DNA of 64,000 bases from Charina bottae. Its lineage: Eukaryota; Chordata; Lepidosauria; Squamata; Charinaidae. Below the pieces are notes generated by a model. It was not told the DNA's origin and ran no database searches. It saw only the letters and a list, made by a program, of their open reading frames with translations. A program made the position numbers and the translations under genes. Location of the stretch: positions 176,490,774 to 176,554,773 of the forward strand of contig JALMGJ010000003.1 of the NCBI GenBank assembly GCA_023362775.1, written 5' to 3'. The first letter of the stretch is position 1. Each line of letters starts with the position of its first letter. Shown here in pieces: positions 12,985-25,707 of the stretch.

Positions 12985-13003
12985 AGCTAATCAAAGATAA
13001 GTA
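12985..13003 (+). promoter_or_regulatory. Candidate joint TCF/LEF and GATA site in GATA6 intron 3
   Basis: ATCAAAG (12990-12996), the TCF/LEF core, overlaps AGATAAG (12995-13001), a GATA core. The surrounding unique DNA, about 12900-13030, looks repeat-free. Function is inferred from motifs only, which occur by chance at this scale. Confidence 0.25.
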
Positions 13004-13289
13004 ACGTGACCTCCCATTGTTTGCAATAGGACTTGCAATCTTAAATATTTGCAACACTGCAATTGTGTCTACTAAACCTTGTTATTTTCAATGAGGTCCT
13101 ACTTTCAGGTATGGGCCTCTCAAAGACTAAAGCAGAAAGGCAATCCAGAAAAAGCCGGATGCTGTTAACTCTATATTTCAATGCTATGGAAGGGGCAGGG
13201 AATTAACTGGGTAGCCTAGTGGTTAAACAAAGCATGGGTATAGAGTTGAGTTCTTATTTCATTGCTGTCTTCACATGCAGTCCTTAATT

Positions 13290-13459
13290 CAGGGCTTTCC
13301 AAAGTGCCGCCGCTGGCAACACACTCGGCGGCGGCGGCAGCGGCGGCGACACGCGCGCGCACGGCGGCGGCGCGGGGGGGCGTGCGGCGGCATGCACGTA
13401 CGGCGGCGGCGCGGGGGGGTGTGCGGCGGCGTACGCGACACACAGTTTGGAAAGCTCTG
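13290..13459. mobile_element. hAT-type MITE, family A, CGG-rich variant
   Basis: Termini CAGGGCTTTCCAAAGT and AGTTTGGAAAGCTCTG with a perfect 8-bp duplication CCTTAATT (13282-13289 and 13460-13467). The interior has been replaced by GCGGCGGCG repeats in two GGCGGCGCGGGGGG-containing units. Open frames on both strands here are artefacts of the repeat. Confidence 0.88.
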
Positions 13460-13584
13460 CCTTAATTATTTCAGCTAAAGGTACAGCAGCTGCATTCACA
13501 CAACACAATAATTATTTTATTTTACTTTATTCTACTTTTGATGTGGCTTAAAGTGCCATGGGAAGCCAAAAAATTAATTCAGTA

Positions 13585-13680
13585 ACCACTTTATTTATCT
13601 ATGTATCTATTCATTTATTTGATTCTATTTCTGTAGCTGCCCACCTCAGGTAAGTGACTCTGGGCAGCAAACGATCATAA
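13585..13680 (-). repeat. L2/CR1-type LINE 3' tail fragment
   Basis: TTTATTTATCTATGTATCTATT followed by GCTGCCCACCTCAGG and GACTCTGGGCAGC, matching the tail near 57.0 kb in the same orientation. Confidence 0.6.
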
Positions 13681-13813
13681 AATCAGTTTTAAAAACTCAT
13701 TAAATGTGTTGTGTAACCCCAGCTCCTGAGTTCACACTAGACTGTTTTTTTTAATGTTATTCATAGACAATTGATCAGTACAACTTTAAACAGGAGAGGA
13801 AACAGAACTATCA

Positions 13814-14095
<282 letters not shown>

Positions 14096-14259
14096 TTACC
14101 CCTCCCCCAGCACCCTCATCAGAACTCTCCCTCCAAATGCAGAGTAGTCTCCCACCATCCTGTCACAGAAAATATTAACTTTATCCCCCAAATTGTTTCC
14201 ATCCCAGCCAAAACCTCTTCAGTGGGAAACCCCCATGAATTTCCAGGCCACCAAACTCA

Positions 14260-14260
<1 letters not shown>

Positions 14261-14290
<30 letters not shown>
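14261..14290. repeat. Homopolymer of 30 G
   Basis: Thirty consecutive G on the plus strand, so thirty C in the GATA6 transcript, 245 nt upstream of the exon 3 acceptor. The exact length is sequencing-sensitive. Confidence 0.85.
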
Positions 14291-14291
<1 letters not shown>

Positions 14292-14459
14292 GGCCCGTGG
14301 CAGCCCCAATCCAGCTACATTTCCGAAGGGTTCACGAGGCAACCCTATTCATGTTTTCCCAGGACTAAGCCCGGGTCTACACAATGGGAGTCATTGCAGC
14401 TAAACATACATAGGTTTCCAGGCTGAGTTCAGCGGAACTGACTTCTGAATAAATAAGGG

Positions 14460-14679
14460 TTTTTTTTTTAATCTGTTCAATGGTGTCCGGTTCTCAGAGA
14501 CTGCCTGGACAAGTCCCTGCAGTTTTCTTGGCAAGGTTTTTCAGAAGTGGTTTGCCATTGCCTCCTTCCTAGGGCTGAGAGAAAGTGACTGGCCCAAAGT
14601 CACTCAGCTGGCTTTGTGCCTAAGGCAGGACTAGAACTCACAGCCTCCCCGTTTCTAGCCACTACACCAAACTGGCTCA
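14460..14679 (-). mobile_element. tRNA-derived SINE, Sauria type, copy 1
   Basis: On the minus strand it reads GAGCCAGTTTGGTGTAGTGG (A-box region) and GTGAGTTCTAGTCCTGCC (B-box region), then CAGCTGAGTGACTTTGGGCC and CTCTCAGCCCTAGGAAGGAG, and ends in a tail CCGGACACCATTGAACAGAT plus A-run. This matches the copy at 19487 and the element that seeded the 39-kb minisatellite. Confidence 0.88.
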
Positions 14680-15299
14680 CAAATAAGAGTTAGGATAAAC
14701 CTATTATTAGCCCTTGTTTCACAAAGGTGCAATTTATTAGTCTATGTAACCTGGTCATTTTTATCACACATTAATTTATTACATATGAACAACAGAAACC
14801 TTATTAAAAAGTTGCCATATTCTTTCCCCTGCCCTTGACATGACTTGATGGATGGGATAGATACTCCATTCCAGTCCTGTTCCACCTCCTATCAGTCTCT
14901 GCGTATCCATTCCTCATAGAGTTGTTTTGAGAAACTTCCCTGTTTTTTTTCCTTCCCACCTTTGCAACTTTGGGGTTCCCATACCTATGCTGATACCCCC
15001 CTCAGCCCCACACTCCAACTTTGGCTGTGTAGCAGCCCAATTTCAGCATCCAGACCCTCTCCCCTGCCCTCATTTTAGTAGACAGGGGGTACCTGGCTCA
15101 AAATCCCCGGGAAGATGAGTGGATCAGCTGTGCCTGGTATCTTACTTTGACCAAAAGGGCCCCATTTCTCACTTCAAGTCGTGCGTATTTAGCTTGCAAA
15201 GTGCCTTTTATCAGTTTTGCTGTTGGATTGTTATCCCTACATCCCTTTCTTCTTTCCCGGTCTCCATAGCCTGATGCTGTGTGGAAGTGTTCGGATTCC

Positions 15300-18270
15300 C
15301 GTACCCAATTTACCGGTAGCTACAGACACAGATACTTTCCCCGGACTATCCGCTTTATCTCCGCGTTTTTAGGGAGGGAGGAGCGACCCGATGAGTCATC
15401 GCGATGCGGGGGGGGGGCGTCTTTCGCAACGGAGGGAGCCCCTTCCCCCGCTTTCCCTCCGCCGCCAGAAAGCCAGCCCCGCCGCCAGGCGTTATCGCCA
15501 GGAAATAGGACGCAAGTCCCCCCCTCCCCGAGCCACCCCCGCCGCCGTCCCGGAGCCTTAGAGATCTTCGCGGGGCCGCGCTTTCTCCAGCCCAACCGGG
15601 AGGAGCCCCCGTCGTCTGCCCCGAAAGCCGCCTGGGATGGCTGGCGACTCTCCTCCGAGCGGTTCTTAAATCTCTTCTGCCGACGCCGCGGCGGGCTCCG
15701 AAGGGCATCGTGCCCAGGTCCGACCGACCGGGCGGCGTCGCCAAGATTCGCTCCTTTTCTGCCCCACAGCTGGTCGATCTGTCTTTGAGATACTGGGGTC
15801 CTAATCTGAGCAGAAGCCGGGAACGCAACAGCTGATGCGCCTTTTACTATTATCGTTCTCTTTGGTGCCACCGACTTGGCCTGATCCTCACGAAATGCAC
15901 GAGGTCGTCCGAAGAGAGTCCCCCCTCCCCCCCCAAAGGCCATTAAGTCCAGATCTGAAGTCGCTTTGCTACGCCCGGGCGAACTGGATTAAAAATGAGG
16001 ATCCCTTTTCCCCAAGGCCGAGGGCTCCTAGATCCGGGCTGCAATGCAACGAGCTACTTACCGCCATCTCCCGGTTGCCCGATTAATTGCAGCCCAGATT
16101 TAGGAGCCCTACGAAAGTCGGCGGTTTGGAGCTCCCACGCGTCTCCATAAGCTGCGGACTATGTGAGTTGTGGTGCAACACTCGGAGGCCACCAGGTGTG
16201 TGTGTGTGTGTGTGGGGGGGACTGTGTAGTTAGGGAAGGGGAAAAAACCCGCCGCGCCTGCCTTCCGCGAATACACTGGCCTCCAAAAGGAGGGAGGGCG
16301 ACCAATGGAGCCTGATTTCTGTCTTGGCCACTCTCCATCTTGTCCCGGCAGCGGATCTCGGTTTCCCTACGCTCCGAGTTGCCGGCCCGCAGCCAGATCG
16401 CCCCTCAGGGCAACCGAAAAGCCAAGCCAGAACATCGGCCTCCTGCCTTAACCAGGATCCCCTGAACCCCGGGCAAGCGCTGCTTATCAACAACACAGAT
16501 AAAGAGGCTTTCGCTCAGGAAAGGGAACCGACGCTCCGTGGGGACTAGGCCCCCAGCCCGAGGGAGAGTTGAGCTGCCGGGTGGGGAGGGGGGGTCTTCT
16601 AATTCAAGCAGAGTCAAGCCGCCTCCGCCGCCGCCGCCGCCGTGTGCTGGAAAGGGACCGTCAGCTCGCTCTTCCGTGGAGGGACGCCCGTTCTCCCCTA
16701 GCTGGAAGGCGGGCCGAAATCGCGCGAGCCCTACCAGCCCTGCTTCGGACAGGGTGTTGCGAACTCCCTTCCGGTACAGTGTGGTGGGTTGGCTTAAAAT
16801 TCAGAGTGTCCGGCGAACCCGCCAGGCAACTGCGTGGATTCACGAAGCCCCTGTCCGGTGAACCTCGAGGGCGACCCCAGCCGAGGCTTCTGACCGTCCC
16901 GACGCCTGGCTCTGGCGCCACCAGACGCTGCAACTCTTCCCCCGCCCTTGTTTCATGGAAAGCGATGCTGGGAAGGGACTGGAACTCCCTCCCAGTCGAT
17001 CTGGAATCCGGTCCCATTGACTTCAGGCTCCAGGGGACACCTGGTTTGAAACCCTCACTTTAAACCCAGCAACCTCTCCTGGGAAGTTTCCCCAACAAAC
17101 TCTACTAAACATAGCAAGAGGAAGCGCGGGAATCTCCCTGACTCACTTGCCAGCGAGCCTGGTCTGTAAAGCTTAGGGCTCCCTTAGACCCAAGTAAAAG
17201 TTTGAGTTGATTGGCTGGTGATCGTGGTCTACTACATTTGCGGAATGAAGTCCACACAATTAATGGGAAGGGGGCACACAGAACCCCCTTATTTGCAACT
17301 TCATGGCCATTTATTTGAGAGTAAGCCCCATTGAGTTAATTGGAACGTGGTATTAAGTACATAGGCACAAGATTGGAGGAAAGGGTCTAAATCCCAAATA
17401 AAATGGTTGCACCCCGGTTTACTTATGTAATTTTGGGGAACGGGGAAGCGAGTTCCCAGATATACTTCCGAGCAGCCCTTGCTTCTTAGGGCAAGCCTAT
17501 CAGTTTCCCCATCTTTTCGCGCACACCCTCGGGGTCGGCACAGCGGTTGAAAAGGTGTCCGGAACACATAAAAACCCGGGGGAAATGCTTCTTTTCCCCC
17601 TCAGCGGGCAGGTCCTACTCGGAGAGAGACCCGTCCCAGCCTCGCAAGCAAAGGGCTTGTTTCCTCCAAGGCAAGCGCCTGGGCGCGGCCGGGAAGGACT
17701 GCCCGCAGCCCCGCGGGAGGAGAGGAGGGTTTGGGTCCCGCCCGGGGCGCGGCGCTTTGGGAGCCTCTCCCATGGAATTCAAGGGTTGCGTTCGCACAAC
17801 ACGACAAACCGCGGTTGGTGGCGCTCTCCGCCCTTCCTGGTTCCCTTGCCATAAAAGAAGGCCGGCCAGTCGGCCGGCCACCTTCGTGTATCAATAGCCC
17901 GGTGTGCTGAGCCGGTCTGGCTCGGCAGGAGCTCCGCCTCGAGGGAGAGCAGCGCGCCTCCCAGCACCCAACGCCGCGGCGTAAGGCTCCCCAACGGCTT
18001 CTCTCCCCGCGCGCTGGCGCTGCCCTCCTTCCTTGGCGCACCAGGCAGCCAAGGGGGAGTTTTGGTCCTTCCCGCATTGAGGACAGAAATAGGCAGCCGA
18101 GTCCCCGGGACGCCTCCGCCGCTCTAAGCGTTGGCTTTCAGGAACCGGCCAGAAACGGAGGCGCGGACCCGCTGCTCCCTTCTGGGCGGCGCTGCGGGCG
18201 CCTGGCGCTCGCGGACTCGCTTCTGCATTAGAAGCCGCTGGGCCTGGGCTTCCAGGGGACCTGGGGACAG
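15300..18270. other. CpG-rich block in GATA6 intron 2
   Basis: Nearly 3 kb of GC-rich DNA with dense CpG, including (GCC)n at 16623-16643 and (TG)n at 16197-16213. No repeat family was recognised across it. It may be a CpG island with an alternative promoter or regulatory role; there is no splice-supported coding exon. Confidence 0.5.
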
Positions 18271-18420
18271 TTTCCGGGCCTATATAAAAATGGTTCATCA
18301 AGGAAATAATTATTTCCGCTATTGGATCATAATAGCCATCCACCGCCATCTCCATCCAACAGCTTTAAATGTTGATCGGGTTTAAGTCCCCAGCTCTATC
18401 TGTAAGCCACCATTTTAAAA
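18270..18420. promoter_or_regulatory. TATA-box and CCAAT-bearing block, candidate intronic regulatory element
   Basis: A strong TATA-like box TATATAAAAA (18281-18290, plus strand) lies at the edge of the CpG-rich block, followed by AATAATTATTTCC, an inverted CCAAT (ATTGG) and an AT-rich stretch. The change from CpG island to dense AT-rich homeobox-like motifs is typical of conserved non-coding elements near developmental genes. No conservation data were available. Confidence 0.3.
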
Positions 18421-19439
18421 AAAACTTTACAGGGAAGACTCCAGGAAGTTATTGCTGCGGAGTTAATTTTCCAGATCCCACCACAGCAGGCTTGACCACT
18501 CACTAAAAGTGATGTCAGTTACTTTTAAATATTGAAGGGAATGTAATTGCAGCTACAAGTTAATGCTTGTACCATTTCACTACCAAACATATGCTATCCT
18601 AAAACAAAATAAATCCTCTTTCTCTGGGTGGCATTTTTAAAGAGCACCAAAACAATGATCTCTCTATAATTTATTGCAAGTTTTCTGAAACTGAACATCT
18701 CCAGAGGTGAACCACAACTCCCATAGTCCACTGCAGTGGTTGGAGGATCTGGACCACCGCCTTTCTTAAGTTTAGGGAAACCTGATTTAGAGCATTCGTT
18801 CCATTCAGAGGATTCAGTTCTGGAGTCTTTTGGACTGAATGTTTTAATTATAGGAAAGCTTCTTTATTTTATGAACATTTAAGGTAGATTCTGAGTTTCT
18901 CGGGATACCTGATTATAATGTTAGAATAACTTGATTAATCCAATAATTTGTATTTTATTTTTTATTTTTATTATTTAAATTTATATGACCTAAATTTATA
19001 TTTAGTCAAAATTCACTTTGTAAGTTGTCTCGGTTTTCAATTTATGCACATTTCTTGAGTGCACCTTGGGTGATTTGCTATTAATTATTCAGGCCAATTA
19101 GTCACGAGAACCTGGTTTATTCTTTCAACATCAACATCTGTAAGCTGATGCCAGTGTCAGCACATATTCTTTTGGTGGTGGTCACTGCAAGGTACAGCAA
19201 TGTTGGCTTTAACCACCTGGCTGATAGATGGCTGAAGAATCAAGTCAGTGAAGTGGCTGGGACCCGAATCTAAATGCTGTAAACCAACACAGATCTTAAC
19301 ACAGAAGCAAGTGTGCCTAAGGGTCACACCCTAGAAGAACTGTATTTAGTTAAATCCAAACATACTAAACCACTTTAAATCATTTTTCAGAACTGTACTA
19401 TTGTTACATTTTAAAAGAAAAATATCTGCTGTGGTGGTG

Positions 19440-19470
19440 AGGTGGTTGTTGTTGTTGTTGTTGTTGTTAT
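19440..19470. repeat. (GTT)n microsatellite
   Basis: About nine GTT units just before a reversed SINE, probably its expanded tail. Confidence 0.85.
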
Positions 19471-19486
19471 TAATATTATTATACAG

Positions 19487-19709
19487 GTTTTTTAAAAATC
19501 CATTCAATCGTGTCCAATTCTCGGCGACTGCCTGGACAAGTCCCTGCAGTTTTCTTGGCACGGTTTTTCAGAAGTGGTTTGCCCTTGCTTCCTTCCTAGG
19601 GCTGAGAGAGAGTGGCTGGCCCAAGGTCACCCAGCTGGCTTTGTGCCTAAGACGGGACTGGAACTCACGGTCTCCCGGTTTCTAACCACTACATCAAACT
19701 GGCTCTCCT
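19487..19709 (-). mobile_element. tRNA-derived SINE, Sauria type, copy 2
   Basis: Same family and orientation as the copy at 14460: reversed it begins GAGCCAGTTTGATGTAGTGG and includes CGTGAGTTCCAGTCCCGTC and CTCTCAGCCCTAGGAAGGAA. The 3' tail runs into the GTT repeat. Confidence 0.88.
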
Positions 19710-20989
19710 ATCATTACTTGATTTTCATATATTTCCCTGAAGGATTCAAAGGATTGTCACAACAACCTTGTTCGGTAGACCACTATGATTTGATTATTCA
19801 TTAACTGGGGAGAAATTCACTAGGTTAAGACCACTGATTACATTCACAATTCCTTTTGATTGAGGGCAGGGCCTTTTGGCTTCAGATGGCATTTGCCGTA
19901 TCCTATCCCAGCTACAGATGTAGCCCTGCCATGTATTCAGATCTCACCACTTGACCCTTGGGATTGTAGCCTTGTATGGAGAATGCCAGAACTATTTATT
20001 GTACCCTGAATGAGGTCTTGTGGGTTAACAAGTGGCTTGGTCAGATGCTCTGAGAAGGTGACAAACATTGCTGAAACACACAAACCTTGAAACTTCTAAT
20101 TATTGTATTATGTAAGTACAGTATAGGGCCTATATCTGTTAAGAGTGAAATATAAATAGTAAATGTCATTGTGACAGTAACAAACCACAGGCTCAAGTTC
20201 TTGGCCATTCTGGGAGCACTGAACCTCCCCAAAGAATTTTCAGTAATGCCAAACTTCTATTCAGAAGTTTAGTAGCTGAGAAAGTGTATGTGGCAGGCAA
20301 CCCCAAGAGAAAGTAAATCCAGTCAAGTCCCTCCAGCTGATATGCTTCAGTTTGGATTCCTAAAAGCTTTGTGGCCTCAGACAAAGATTTCTTTTCCAGA
20401 TTATTTTCCAATAATTTTTTTTTAAATGGTCTGGAGCATGTTGTACTTTTGGGTTGTAGTTTAGAGAGGGCAAATTCTGGGTGCCTTAGTAATAAGAGAT
20501 TTTCTTAACCTTTTCAGCTGCAGTTGTTTCATACCTCAGCTAACACAGTAAAATGTTTAATCAGAATCTTCTTGTCCAGACGTCTCTGTTTCTAACTACT
20601 CCAGGAGAAGATGGGGGGGGGGGGGCTGAAAAATCCTAAATAGTTTTAGGGTCTAGGGTTTTTTGGACACAGAATGAAACTGTGACCAAGCATATCTCAG
20701 AGTCCTCCGTTGTAAACTATTTTCAAAGACACTGTATGAGTTATGTACCTTATTTATTTTAAAAGGGTTTTTTTATTTGATGCAGAATTATTGGTTATTA
20801 ATTATTTGGGAAATCATCCTGAAAGACTTTTCTAAAAAGCAAGCTTGGGCATTGAGAAACAGCAATGTTTGTTTTAAAAGCTTACTCAATCAATCAATCT
20901 GCTAAAAAAGCAGGCGGTTCACTCACTGAACTTTAACCAGTCAACAACAGCCTTAGATTTTTGTTAGGGACACGTCGCCTAATTGTGGA

Positions 20990-21960
20990 AGAACTAATTA
21001 AGACCCCCTCCCCCGCGCCAGGAGCCGAGGGTTTACGTGTGAAACCTTGACGACCCCGACTATCTGCAGCCCTCAGCCGGCGAAACCCCTGCCTGGCTCC
21101 AAGCGCGGGGCAGAGACGGCTGCGGGGAAGAAGTGGAGATAAATCGGGGGTTTCCAAAAGGGGGCTATGGAGCCTTAGACTGAGCCAGGTCGCGAGAGGC
21201 GAAGGAAGCCACCCCGCCCAGCAAATGCCTCGTTGCCGCCCCGTATTACGGCCAGCCCCGGCCAAGGGGACGCGCGAGCCCAGCCGCTCACGATTAGGGC
21301 CTTCGGCAGGGCCACGTTCTGTCCGGGGAAACAGGCCTCGCTGCCTCCCGGGACGATCCCGTCTGCTTCCTCGGGAGTAAATGTGCTTGTATTCCTCCAG
21401 GGCTTCCTCCCAAGGCAAGAAGTACGAAGCCCGGGGACTCCGGGTCCAGTGGCTGCCGCGTAGGCACAAAAGGCCGTCCGGACTCAAAACGGATTGTGCC
21501 TTAGCGGCTCGGGTGGCCCTGATCTTCGGATGTTCCGAGTTCTTAGGCTGAGAGATGGCATCGCGCTAAGCCACGATCAGATAAACGTGGTTTGCGGGGA
21601 AGCTACCACTGCCTGGGTCAACAGTAGCTCTAGGCCATAAACCGTGGTCTAGGAGCCAGAACATCTGGGCTCATGTAAGCCTTGTGTTGGCTCAGCGCCT
21701 CTTGTTAACCCAGCCTTCTAGTGAAGGGGGCAAAAAATCTCGGCGCGCGGGACTTGATCTTGCCATTTCAAATCGCAATGTCAGCAGCGGTCCTCCTAAC
21801 AGCCCCCTCCCCCCACATTTAGGCCACCTCGCCAAGGCTAGGGTGGCGCCTACCGCCCTGCGGCGACCTTTGCCGCGCAGCCGGCAACTCCGCGGATCCG
21901 GAGCCATCTGTTTGCTGGCGGAGGGGGCGTCTCGGAAACGGGGGGAGGGAGGGACAGGAG
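20990..21960. other. Second CpG-rich block in GATA6 intron 2
   Basis: GC-rich, CpG-dense sequence with no recognised repeat. Open frames here have no family features. Possibly a second intronic CpG island. Confidence 0.45.
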
Positions 21961-21997
21961 GGAGGGGGGATGGGAAGAAATATACCCTGGTTAACAT

Positions 21998-22108
<111 letters not shown>

Positions 22109-22479
22109 TTTGCCTCCAGTAAATATTTCTATGTGGCTTTTCTTCCCTATTTACTGAGAGAGAGAGAGAGAGAAAAGGTACCCTGGTTGCGCTCTAGCTA
22201 TTTCGGCAGGGAAGTCCATGGGATTTTCAGTTAGGAAATAGTTCTTTAATTTCTCCGATAACGAAAAAAACCCACTTCCATGTTAGTACAACCGAGAGTC
22301 GTGTTGCACCGTAAAGATTAACATTATTTTAACACACATAACCTTTGGCGGATCGAAGTCCAATAATTTGGAAGTCTTGGAAATGCCATCAGATGGGTTG
22401 CAAAATCCTTTTCAAAAACGCGATGTAGTGTGTATGTGGAAGCGGCATTTGAAGGCTGGAAATTGTCCCCTCGTTCCAC

Positions 22480-22990
22480 CTTCAATTAACAATGACCTCT
22501 TTCTGATTAAATTTCTGTGAAATGCACTGGGTGCGCCATTTCCCACCTTTCTGGTGAAAAAAAGTCCCCGCCCCAGAAACATTAATAGCAGTTTCCCATT
22601 TGAAAAGAGGCCTGGGGAGTGAACGCTGACCTTCGATCAGTAAAATATAGGGGGTGGGGCTGGGGGTGGGGTAAACACAAGTCCTGGAGAGCGATAATGC
22701 ACCTTATTAGATATTATATATTACATACAATTATATATTACATATGACGGGAAGATTTGCTTGTTTTTTAACTCTGCTTTTTAAAAGTATATTACTGGAA
22801 CAAAACACTCTGCCAGGGGCTGCCTGGAGAAATTCAAAGTGTGTAGATTTTATCAAAGCCTTGTTAAATCAACCCATTTAAAATAGTTAATTGATTATCA
22901 CTGACTGTCAAGTTGGAGCCTGAAATTTCTGAAAGAAATTATGTCCCATTTCCTTTCTTATTTATAAACAAAAGGAAATTACAATAAAAC
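22480..22990. promoter_or_regulatory. Candidate conserved enhancer in GATA6 intron 2
   Basis: Repeat-free AT-rich DNA with clustered developmental motifs: TTTTATCAAAG at about 22848 (a GATA core overlapping a TCF/LEF core), TTAATTGATTATC, TGACTGTCA (a TALE-homeobox-like motif) and TTAAATCAACC. The call rests on motif density and absence of repeats, so it is weak. Confidence 0.25.
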
Positions 22991-25707
22991 GTTAAACCTT
23001 GAACTGATTCCTCTAAAATCCATCCTAGTACCATCATTTTGTCTACTGGCAGCAGGAAAAGAAAGGGGATTATGATATAGTATTGAGGTATCTGCTTTTC
23101 ACATGAGGAAATCAAAGTAGAGATTTGTTTCTGATAGAAACCTCAAATGCCCCAGCAGTTTTATTCAGTCTCATTTGAATATCGTTCTAAAACTAATAAC
23201 TGGAGATGCTCAGAATTATTCAACAGTTTTCTCCCTCTTGGGATAAAAAAACTTTCTCCCACAAATTATTCAATTGCTATTTAATTTCCTGGGTTCTTAA
23301 TCTTAAAATAAAAGGACATATCCTAACAGATTCCTAAGATTATTAAAAGATTTTCAACAACAGGCTAAACCTTGGTTAGCAAAACACAATTAATTGCTAA
23401 CCTCACATAACATGCTTTGCTCGGACAAATAGAACACATTACTGTAGGGGATGGCATAATGGGAAGTCCTGTTTCACACAACATGCTGAGGTGACATCTG
23501 TGTTCCCACATCACAGTTGAACCAGAAACTACCCAAACCCGTTTTAGTTTGGTACAACTTGTGTGAACCTCCCAGATTCCTACCTGTCTTTTGGGGGCAG
23601 TAAGTTCAACTGAAATAAGAATACATCACTTGCAGCTTTATTGTAATATTGCCTCTATAGATATGGGATTTTTCATCCACACAGGCCACAGGACCCATAG
23701 TGCTTCTCTCAAGTCAACTCGTGTCAAACCATAGCCTTAATACTCAGTCCCAGGTCCTGAAATGCCTCAGATTGAACGCCAGGTCATTTTGAATATCAGT
23801 TTAATGGGGGGCCTCTTATCTGGAGAAACAAGCAAAGCACACACTATCCTATGCTATCACCTCCACAACTCAATGGAGCAGCCCTTTGGTTGGGGGGGGG
23901 TCTTTCCAAATATTTGAAAGAGAAGCCAGACCCCCTTGTTATCTCTGCTGGCTCCACCAAGGGGACTCAAGGGGGAATCTCCCTAAATTTGCTCTCCACC
24001 CCCCACCCCCACCCCGCTTCAGTTGGTTTTAAAAGATCAGGTAAGATCCCTTCTGCATTGCTGGTTCCTCCTTTCCTTAATTTTGGAGCTCACTCACTCC
24101 GCAACCCTATTCCCCCCACCCCACCCCCCATGGGGGTAAAGGGCTTCTTCGTGCACTCCTCCTGCAGGTCAGGTTGGCACTCCAAGATGACGTCAGGCTG
24201 CCAGGGCCAACACTTCCTCACCATCTGCCCCCTCACCCTTAGTCCCAAGTCTGCATATGGGGGAGGGGGGTTCTCTGGGGACAAGGAGCTTAATTCTTTC
24301 CCCGCTTTGCCCCTTCCTAGATCTCACTTAGAGGGGAGGTGTTTGCCCAGGACTCGAAAGGATCCCCATTCATATGTTTTTCATTCACTTCAATAAATCT
24401 CATCGGTTAAAATACAATCCCAAAAGTTGTTCCAGCATTTTGGATCTTTCCACACTCCTGTTTATTGGATCCTGGGCTTCAATGAGGAAGGGAAGAAAAG
24501 GGAGAAAAACTATCGATTGGGAATTGGGAGGTTCAAATAAACATTCTGCCTCCTCCAGGATCTCTCAGAGGCTGGACGCATACTACACACCAAGACATAA
24601 TTTGTAGCTCAGGGTTAGTGCTTTTTGTGAATCACAGTTAATTATGATTAACTATGCCCGTTACAAATTTCCTCTTAAAAATACCTGTTAAAAAAATCTC
24701 TTCCCTGTTACAAATTTCCTCTTAAAAATACCTGTAGCTTTACTGAGTTTCAAACCGTTGTTCCTCCCTCACCTCTCCACCTATTTTTGCTTTCCCATAG
24801 ACACCATTCCACCACCCAAAGGGCCATCCCAATGGCTTTGCTGACAGGACGGGGATTTATCCCAATCGTTTATTCCCACTTCTGACAATCTAGAAACCCT
24901 GTCCATAAAAAAGGGCTTCAAAACACTTACAGACCTCAACCCCCTCCCACTCCCCAGCCTTCCCTAAAGGGACACAAAGACACGATCCAGCCACTCTCCA
25001 ACGCTTGCTTCCAATCTCAGCCAAGAAAAGCAAGGGGACCTAACTCTGAAGCAGGTTCCCCGAGTGGGGATCCACGGAAAGGCTGGCCGTTGCCTTCAGA
25101 TGCGTGAAAAAGCGGACATTCCCAGCTACCCTCAGCAACAGGTCTCGCTGCGACTGCTGAACGCAATTTGATCGCCGCCGACTTCGGAGCCCCTTCGGGT
25201 GGGGGCGCTTCCCCTATTGGCACCTCTCTATTGGCACCACTGTGGCTCTGCTGAACCCAGCGCCCTCCTCCACACGAAGAGCAATGGGTACCCACCCAGA
25301 GCTGATCACACCCACGTAAGTCTTTTGGTGCTCAAGTATTTGGTGAGGGGGGGGGGTCTTTTACACCACTTTTTGAGCAGTTTTATATCGGCTTAACTCT
25401 CTGCGGATTTTGCTCCCATTTTTCCATGCTTTCTACAATGCCTCTCGTTCATCCAGCCATGTTTATAATAAAGGAAACAATGATAAAATAGGAACAATCC
25501 AACACCGAAAAGCAAACAGAATCCTGAAAAGCAGCACCGGTAAAATAAAGCCCATCAGCCACCGCCGGGCCCAAGAGAGGGAGAGGCAAGCCAGCAGTTT
25601 TGTCGGCTAGCCTCGATGCTTTCCTCCTGCAGAGAAGCGTGGCCAGGGAGGGCCTTCCTCTGCGGCCCTGCCTCCACAGCCCGGCCGCCCGGCCGCCCGG
25701 CCCTTAC

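Noticed and set aside
14460..14679. A possible tRNA gene from A and B box matches
   Set aside because: No cloverleaf can be closed; the boxes belong to a tRNA-derived SINE.
15279..18355. Frames of 116-207 residues in intron 2, including one reading MAVDGYYDPIAEI
   Set aside because: No splice sites linking them to GATA6, no recognised domains; the apparent protein-like start coincides with a candidate regulatory block.
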